64,000 bases of DNA, taken from NCBI RefSeq assembly GCF_016908015.1, contig NZ_JAFBDB010000001.1:186001-250000 (forward strand), read 5' to 3'. Below, piece after piece: positions 59,681 to 64,000 of the stretch; position 1 is the first letter of the stretch; each line of letters starts with the position of its first letter. Source of the DNA: Clostridium pascui (GTDB taxonomy: Bacteria > Bacillota > Clostridia > Clostridiales > Clostridiaceae). The translations under genes and the position numbers were made by a program. The notes below the pieces were generated by a model. The model ran no database searches. It was not told the origin of the DNA and saw only the letters and a program-made list of their open reading frames with translations.

Positions 59681-60607
59681 ATGTTATCCAATAGTGAATT
59701 TGTAAGACAATCCTTGGAGCTAAACTTGTTTTTCATGAGAATTGCAAAAGAACACTCTATTTTTTTAGAGGCTGGATTTGCCACAAGAGATCACCCATTC
59801 ATTGAACAAGCGGAAATACTAAAGAATATATTCAGTAAATTGTTAGCGGAAACTATTTGTATGTCTGATGGTATAATTAGTCAGGAAACAGTAAATTCAG
59901 GAGAACTTATAACTGATTTGACTCTATTATCAGAAAGAGAGACTCAATTTTACACTAATATTTATATTGATCCTAACATAACTATAATGGAAGCAGCATT
60001 AGCCAGCAGTAGTCCAAAGCAAATTACTATGAATACTGTAAGAATGGTGGAAGATTTAAATAATAGAGCAATTAAAGCTGCAGAGCAAATTGCAATGTTT
60101 AAGAGCAGAGTCTTAAGGGATGTTTTATCCTGCAGGATGTTTACCACGAATTATCCGCTGCTTATAGATCATATTCTTAGAGAAGCAAAATTTTATTTAA
60201 GATTACTTAGAATATTGCAAAGTCGAAAAGAGATAGATTTAGCTAGAGAAGCTGCCTTCCAGGAAACCTTTTGGAATAGGATAATGGCTGAGCACTCAAA
60301 ATTTATTCGAGGACTCTTAGACCCGACTGAAGAAAAATTATTTGACACTGCAAATGATTTTGGAAGAAAATTTGATGAACTTACAGCGGAGGCTAAAAAC
60401 TTAGCTAATAATTTAGGCCTTTTGCCATCAGTAACTGAAAAGAGCCTTAAAAATACAATTGATATTCGAGATTTTAAAAAACAGGGTACGGAAGGGCTTA
60501 CACAATGTAAAATTAAATCGATTGCTTTTCCTTTGCTCGGGGACCACGTGGTTAGGGAGGCAAATCATTATATTAGAATGCTAAAGAACTTTAAACAGGA
60601 GGCATAG
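59681..60607 (+). CDS. DUF2935-family four-helix-bundle protein
   Basis: 308 residues consisting of two related helical halves. Each has a pattern LxLNLFFMRIAKEHSIFLEA / AAFQETFWNRIMAEHSKFIR and a later H-x2-RE-A-x-(F/H)-Y (HILREAKFYLRLL, HVVREANHYIRML). Regularly placed Glu and His suggest a ferritin-like metal site. The DUF2935 family is frequent in Clostridium and Bacillus and its function is unknown. GAGGT precedes the ATG. Confidence 0.88.
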   Translation: MLSNSEFVRQSLELNLFFMRIAKEHSIFLEAGFATRDHPFIEQAEILKNIFSKLLAETICMSDGIISQETVNSGELITDLTLLSERETQFYTNIYIDPNITIMEAALASSSPKQITMNTVRMVEDLNNRAIKAAEQIAMFKSRVLRDVLSCRMFTTNYPLLIDHILREAKFYLRLLRILQSRKEIDLAREAAFQETFWNRIMAEHSKFIRGLLDPTEEKLFDTANDFGRKFDELTAEAKNLANNLGLLPSVTEKSLKNTIDIRDFKKQGTEGLTQCKIKSIAFPLLGDHVVREANHYIRMLKNFKQEA

Positions 60608-60708
60608 AGTAGAAAGATAGAATTGAGCCTATAAGAAGTGATTTTAAATATAGAAAATCAGTAATGTTTATTAATAAAGCCTCAGAGTATATATGTGTAT
60701 ATTTTAAT

Positions 60709-60748
60709 AAAAAGACTTGTGATAATTTAAATCACAGGTCTTTTTAGG
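60709..60748. terminator. Bidirectional terminator
   Basis: AAAAAGACTTGTGAT and ATCACAGGTCTTTTT pair around AATTTAA, serving both the DUF2935 gene and the minus-strand mini-gene at 60771. Confidence 0.85.
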
Positions 60749-60770
60749 TGGGAAATTATAAAAATTTTAA

Positions 60771-60863
60771 TTACATATGTAACATCATTGATATACATTT
60801 TGCTAAATTTTGTCCTAAAGAATCACATGCTTGGATACATTGAGCTAAAGCTAAACCAACCAT
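60771..60863 (-). CDS. 30-residue Cys-containing peptide with a strong ribosome-binding site
   Basis: An ATG at 60863 lies 6 bases after AAGGAGGTG, the best ribosome-binding site in this region. It encodes MVGLALAQCIQACDSLGQNL then AKCISMMLHM and a stop. Three cysteines are spaced C-x3-C-x9-C in an amphipathic, helix-forming sequence. A bidirectional terminator lies 25 bp past the stop. I do not recognise it. Possibilities include a small regulatory peptide, a metal-binding peptide or a toxin-like peptide. It is too short to be scored by composition. Confidence 0.55.
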   Translation of the reverse strand: MVGLALAQCIQACDSLGQNLAKCISMMLHM

Positions 60864-60977
60864 AGAGCACCTCCTTAAATTAATAGCTACAAAATAACAA
60901 AACAATATGTAGATATTATGAAGAATTTGCAGCTGATGATCGTCCATGAAAAATAAATTATAAGTGGGAATAAAATT

Positions 60978-61130
60978 GATTATATAACATTATTTAATAT
61001 TATCCATTGTAAAAAACCACTAGATTTACTTCAAAGTGCTTATAATATTTTAAATAAGGGTGGGAAAATAGGAGTTATACATTGGATACATAAAGAAACT
61101 CTCAGAGGACCATCAATAGGATTAAAGTGA
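60978..61130 (+). pseudogene. C-terminal relic of a SAM-dependent methyltransferase
   Basis: One frame reads DYITLFNIIHCKKPLDLLQS, then AYNILNKGGKIGVIHWIHKE and RGPSIGLK before a TGA. This is the motif-IV to motif-VI part of a class I methyltransferase (A-x-x-L-L-K-P-G-G-type string, then GVIHW). The N-terminal SAM-binding half is absent and there is no start codon. Confidence 0.7.
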
Positions 61131-61285
61131 ATTCTGAGAAATGTGTATTATGCATCAAATGCAAAACAGTCTGTCCTATGAATGTAGATATTACGGATAA
61201 TAAACGTAACCGTGAGAATGGTACAGAATGTATACTCTGTGCTGAATGTATAAAAATTTGTCCTCGAAGCGCAATTAAACTATAA
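61127..61285 (+). pseudogene. Relic of a 2[4Fe-4S] ferredoxin-like domain
   Basis: A frame from a GTG at 61127 gives 52 residues with two full Fe-S motifs: CVLCIKCKTVCP and CILCAECIKICP, ending SAIKL. The spacing between motifs and the MNVDI after the first resemble the C-terminus of NapH/PceC-type membrane ferredoxins. There is no convincing ribosome-binding site, and the frame begins inside the methyltransferase relic, so I take it as a truncated gene end. If expressed it would be a complete small ferredoxin. Confidence 0.6.
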
Positions 61286-61308
61286 ACTTGATATCAAGTT
61301 TATAGTTT
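61277..61308. terminator. Perfect 32-bp palindrome at the ferredoxin relic end
   Basis: AAACTATAAACTTGAT and ATCAAGTTTATAGTTT are exact inverse complements with no loop bases, so the hairpin would need a few central bases unpaired. It overlaps the ferredoxin stop codon. Confidence 0.6.
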
Positions 61309-61313
61309 ATACT

Positions 61314-61355
61314 AAAAAGGATTGAAACCTGAAGTTCATAGGGTTCAATCCTTTT
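61314..61355 (-). terminator. Terminator of the proBA operon
   Basis: Read on the minus strand, AAAAGGATTGAACCC and GGTTTCAATCCTTTTT pair with a short loop, 10 bp beyond the proA stop. Confidence 0.88.
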
Positions 61356-61365
61356 ATTACTTGTA

Positions 61366-62640
61366 CTATCTAATTTGCCCGCTGCCGGATATTATATATT
61401 TTATAGTAGTAAGTTGGGGAAGTCCCATAGGTCCTCTAGCATGAAGTTTTTGGGTGCTTATTCCGATTTCAGCACCAAAACCAAATTCAAAGCCGTCTGT
61501 AAATCTAGTAGAAGCATTTACATAAACTGCTGCAGAATCTATAGTCTCTAAGAAGATTTGGGAGTTTTTATAATCATTTGTAACTATGCATTCGGAATGT
61601 TTAGTTCCATGGTTATAAATATGTTCCATTGCTTCTTCTAAGCAGTCTACAACTTTAACTGCTAAAATCAAATCAAGATATTCTCTATCCCAATCTTCAG
61701 AAGTTGCAGGCTTTACATTTGCGTTTATATTGTTAGCATCTATTATTTCCTTAGCTTTTTCACAAACTCTTAATTCTACACCTAACTTATTTAAAGTACT
61801 TGTGATTTTAGGAACAAATTCTTCCGCAGCATCTTTATGAATCAAAATTGTTTCTATTGCATTACATACTGCAGGTCTTTGAGTTTTGCCATTAACTATG
61901 ATATTTTCAGCCATAGTAAGGTCTGCAGAGCTATCTACAAACACATGGCAATTACCAACTCCTGTTTCTATAACAGGTACTGTAGCATTTTTAACTACAG
62001 TTTGTATAAGTCCAGCCCCGCCGCGAGGAATTAAAACATCTATATACTGATTTAATTTAAGCATTATATTTACAATTTCTCTATCCGTAACTTCTACAAG
62101 TTGTATAAAATCTGGAGAAAGATTACAGGATATAAGAGAATTTCTAAGTATTTTAGCTATAGCCATATTGGTATTTATAGCTTCAGATCCACCTCTAAGT
62201 ATTACTGCATTTCCAGACTTTAAGCAAAGAGCTGCAGCATCTACAGTTACGTTTGGACGAGCCTCGTATATTATACCTATAACTCCTAAAGGTACTCTCT
62301 TTTGTCCTATAGTTATACCATTAGGTCTTTTCCAGGCAGTTATAATTTCTCCAATAGGATCTGGAAGCTCAGATACTTGTCTTAAACCTTCAGCCATGGC
62401 ATCTATTCTTTGTTCATTTATAAGAAGTCGATCTAAAAGGGATTTATTTAATCCTTTTTCTTCTCCAAGTCTCAAATCAATTTTATTTGCTTCAATAATT
62501 TCTAAAGCATTGTTCTTCAAAGCTTCAGCCATAGATAATAAGGCGTTGTTTTTAGAATTTGTATCTAAGGATGAAAGCTTTCTAGAAGCTTCTTTAGCCT
62601 TTGCGCCAATGCCTAATATATATTCTTGTAAGTTTTCCAT
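61366..62640 (-). CDS. proA: Gamma-glutamyl phosphate reductase
   Basis: 424 residues, full length. It has IYEARPNVTVDAAALCLKSG, the active-site Cys in KTQRPAVCNAIETILIH, and ASTRFTDGFEFGFGAEIGIS. The enzyme reduces gamma-glutamyl phosphate to glutamate semialdehyde with NADPH, the second step of proline synthesis. It lies 12 bp downstream of proB. GGAGGA precedes the ATG. The operon ends at the terminator at 61314. Confidence 0.97.
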   Translation of the reverse strand: MENLQEYILGIGAKAKEASRKLSSLDTNSKNNALLSMAEALKNNALEIIEANKIDLRLGEEKGLNKSLLDRLLINEQRIDAMAEGLRQVSELPDPIGEIITAWKRPNGITIGQKRVPLGVIGIIYEARPNVTVDAAALCLKSGNAVILRGGSEAINTNMAIAKILRNSLISCNLSPDFIQLVEVTDREIVNIMLKLNQYIDVLIPRGGAGLIQTVVKNATVPVIETGVGNCHVFVDSSADLTMAENIIVNGKTQRPAVCNAIETILIHKDAAEEFVPKITSTLNKLGVELRVCEKAKEIIDANNINANVKPATSEDWDREYLDLILAVKVVDCLEEAMEHIYNHGTKHSECIVTNDYKNSQIFLETIDSAAVYVNASTRFTDGFEFGFGAEIGISTQKLHARGPMGLPQLTTIKYIISGSGQIR

Positions 62641-62652
62641 GTGTATTCCTCC

Positions 62653-63459
62653 TTATTTTACGTCAGATTTAAACCAAGTTCCTACTGCATCTCCTGAAAT
62701 AACTTTACTTAGTACTTCTGCATTATCTCCATTTACAATTACCATGGATATTCCAGAAGCTGTAGCAATTTTTGCAGCATTAATTTTTGTAGCCATGCCG
62801 CCTGTACCAAGATTGCTTCCAGCACCACCTGCGCATGCTTCTATTTCTTCAGTGATTTTTTCAACTGTATTTATAAGCTTTGCGTCTTTATTTTTTCTAG
62901 GATCTGAATCATATAGACCATCTATATCAGACATAAGTATAAGTAAATCTCCTTCAATAAGTTCAGATACTAATGCAGATAGGGTATCATTATCTCCAAC
63001 TTTTATTTCATCTACCACAACGGCATCATTTTCATTTATTATAGGAATTACATTTTGATTCAAAAGAGCAGAAAAAGTATTATGAGCATTTTCTCTACGT
63101 ACTTCATTTGTCATGTCTTCTTTAGTAAGAAGAACTTGAGCAACAGTTTTGCCGTATTCAGAAAATATCTTTTCATACATATGCATAAGTAAGCCTTGCC
63201 CCACAGCAGCTGCAGCTTGTTTTTCAGGAATACTTTTAGGTCTTTCCTTAAGGCCTAATTTCCCCATACCTGCTCCAATTGCCCCAGAACTTACAAGAAC
63301 AACACTGTATCCTTGATTGTGTATATCTGCAAGTTGTCTTACCAAATGTTCTATATGAGAAAGATTTAAAAGTCCATTATTATAAGTTAAAGTGGAAGAA
63401 CCAACTTTAACAATTATCTTTTTTATAGTTTTTAAATAATCTTTACGTAAGTTAGTCAT
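62653..63459 (-). CDS. proB: Glutamate 5-kinase
   Basis: 268 residues from an ATG after GGGGGTG; an in-frame ATG at 63480 precedes that site and is not used. It has the amino acid kinase fold: [50 protein letters not shown] and [15 protein letters not shown]. It phosphorylates glutamate, the first step of proline synthesis. The C-terminal PUA domain of the E. coli enzyme is missing, as in the short forms of many Firmicutes. I see no T-box upstream. Confidence 0.97.
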   Translation of the reverse strand: MTNLRKDYLKTIKKIIVKVGSSTLTYNNGLLNLSHIEHLVRQLADIHNQGYSVVLVSSGAIGAGMGKLGLKERPKSIPEKQAAAAVGQGLLMHMYEKIFSEYGKTVAQVLLTKEDMTNEVRRENAHNTFSALLNQNVIPIINENDAVVVDEIKVGDNDTLSALVSELIEGDLLILMSDIDGLYDSDPRKNKDAKLINTVEKITEEIEACAGGAGSNLGTGGMATKINAAKIATASGISMVIVNGDNAEVLSKVISGDAVGTWFKSDVK

Positions 63460-63729
63460 CAAAACACCCCCTATAAACATTTTTAATATAATCTTTATTA
63501 ATGATTATCTCATAATTTTATAAAAAATTAAATGAAGTTTTTAAGAAATATAATAAATTTAAAAACAAACTGCATAAATATCCTGACGTTATTTGGTAAG
63601 TGAAAAAATTTGATGTATAATATATTAAAGAAATACCGAACATTTTTTAAATAATGCTTGTATATTAATAAAAGGAAACTCACTCATCAACTTGAGGAGT
63701 AAAGACTTTTTAAAATAAGGATGGGAGAA

Positions 63730-64000
63730 ATGCAAAATCAAATTGTAGATCAGGTTATAATATTATGTTTTATAATGCTTATAGGTCTATATAGTAGAAG
63801 AAAAAATTTTATAAAGGAAGAAACGCTGAAAAATCTTACAGATTTACTTGTAAATGTAACCCTACCGTGTTTGATTTTAGCTTCATTTAATACTGAGTAT
63901 TCAAAGGAAGTAACCGAAAAGATTAGGGCAATATTAATATACTCCTTATCAATACACGTTTTCTTAGCTGCTATAAGCGGAATGTTTTACTTTAAGTTTA
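63730..64000 (+). CDS. AEC-family transporter (N-terminal part)
   Basis: Runs off the window edge after 90 codons. It starts MQNQIVDQVIILCFIMLIGL, then NFIKEETLKNLTDLLVNVTL with LPCLILASFN, matching the first helices and conserved N-x3-P region of auxin-efflux-carrier-type permeases. These export malate, amino acids or related acids in bacteria. GGGAG precedes the ATG by 4 bases. It is divergent from proBA, with about 270 bp of A/T-rich DNA between them. Confidence 0.82.
   Translation, partial: MQNQIVDQVIILCFIMLIGLYSRRKNFIKEETLKNLTDLLVNVTLPCLILASFNTEYSKEVTEKIRAILIYSLSIHVFLAAISGMFYFKF

Noticed and set aside
62168-63058. 296-codon plus-strand ORF opposite proA/proB
   Set aside because: It is antisense to two certain genes, has low-complexity Ser/Ile/Pro-rich content and no ribosome-binding site.
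63481-63729. Possible T-box leader for proBA
   Set aside because: The conserved T-box sequence and specifier stem are not visible; the region is plain A/T-rich DNA.
1-64000. CRISPR arrays, tRNA and rRNA genes
   Set aside because: No regularly spaced direct repeats of 25-40 bp, and no cloverleaf or rRNA-like sequence, were seen on reading. A tRNAscan and CRISPR-finder run would confirm.

Overview
The window is low-G+C Firmicute DNA, almost certainly from Clostridium sensu stricto. The genes are A+T-rich with strong AGGAGG-type ribosome-binding sites, and rho-independent terminators are frequent. It carries a CWB2-repeat surface protein, clostridial DUF families and a coenzyme-B12-dependent glycerol-to-1,3-propanediol cluster of the C. 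pasteurianum type. I cannot name the species. No rRNA, tRNA, CRISPR array or intact transposase was seen.

Layout. 1-4.3 kb: two ECF sigma/anti-sigma pairs around a SIMPL-domain protein. 4.3-5.2 kb: a graveyard holding a Ser/Thr kinase relic, an ImmA/IrrE protease relic and small ORFs. 5.3-7.25 kb: a secreted lamin-tail plus BIG2-repeat protein. 7.7-10.2 kb: a wrecked MarR gene whose operators survive, followed by a five-gene Cys-rich redox operon. 10.3-14.1 kb: a duplicated anti-sigma tail, a gamma-carbonic anhydrase and oligoendopeptidase F. 14.3-15.6 kb: two CheX-type genes, one fused to a receiver. 15.9-20.5 kb: a lipid-linked glycosylation operon that ends in its own two-component system. 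20.6-23.6 kb: a TetR gene and a PEP-synthase-like enzyme. 23.8-27.3 kb: a FusB-like protein, an excisionase-type regulator, DUF4180, PhzF, and YjdF behind its riboswitch. 27.3-31.4 kb: a TetR-controlled tripartite-like drug exporter. 31.8-34.0 kb: a tandem-MerR regulator with an ABC-2 exporter. 34.5-39.5 kb: assorted acetyltransferases, an epimerase, a HIRAN-domain protein and a hydrolase.

39.6-39.9 kb (minus strand): a ykkC-family riboswitch in front of a NUDIX gene cut down to 28 codons. 40.2-50.9 kb: the complete dha regulon. It has the three glycerol dehydratase subunits, both reactivase subunits, a cobalamin adenosyltransferase, a GlcG/HbpS-like protein, 1,3-propanediol dehydrogenase, a glycerol facilitator, and a PocR-type sensor kinase with an AraC-type response regulator. 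Glycerol enters through GlpF and is dehydrated to 3-hydroxypropionaldehyde by the B12 enzyme. The reactivase and adenosyltransferase keep that enzyme active, and DhaT reduces the aldehyde while reoxidising NADH. A roughly 218-bp palindromic element lies between glpF and the sensor kinase.

51.0-64 kb: an APC permease of different base composition, a CWB2/ComEC-like/lamin-tail surface hydrolase, a YbaK deacylase, a MocR regulator with its operator, small Cys-rich proteins, HD and DUF2935 proteins, a 30-residue Cys-containing mini-gene, methyltransferase and ferredoxin relics, the proBA proline operon, and the start of an AEC-family transporter.

Recurring theme: at least ten gene relics retain recognisable sequence, some with intact regulatory DNA (MarR operators, a riboswitch). 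This suggests recent or ongoing gene loss. The items most worth a second look are the orphan riboswitch, the repeated structured element at 4.34 and 12.1 kb, the Cys-rich operon, the 30-aa peptide and the long palindrome.
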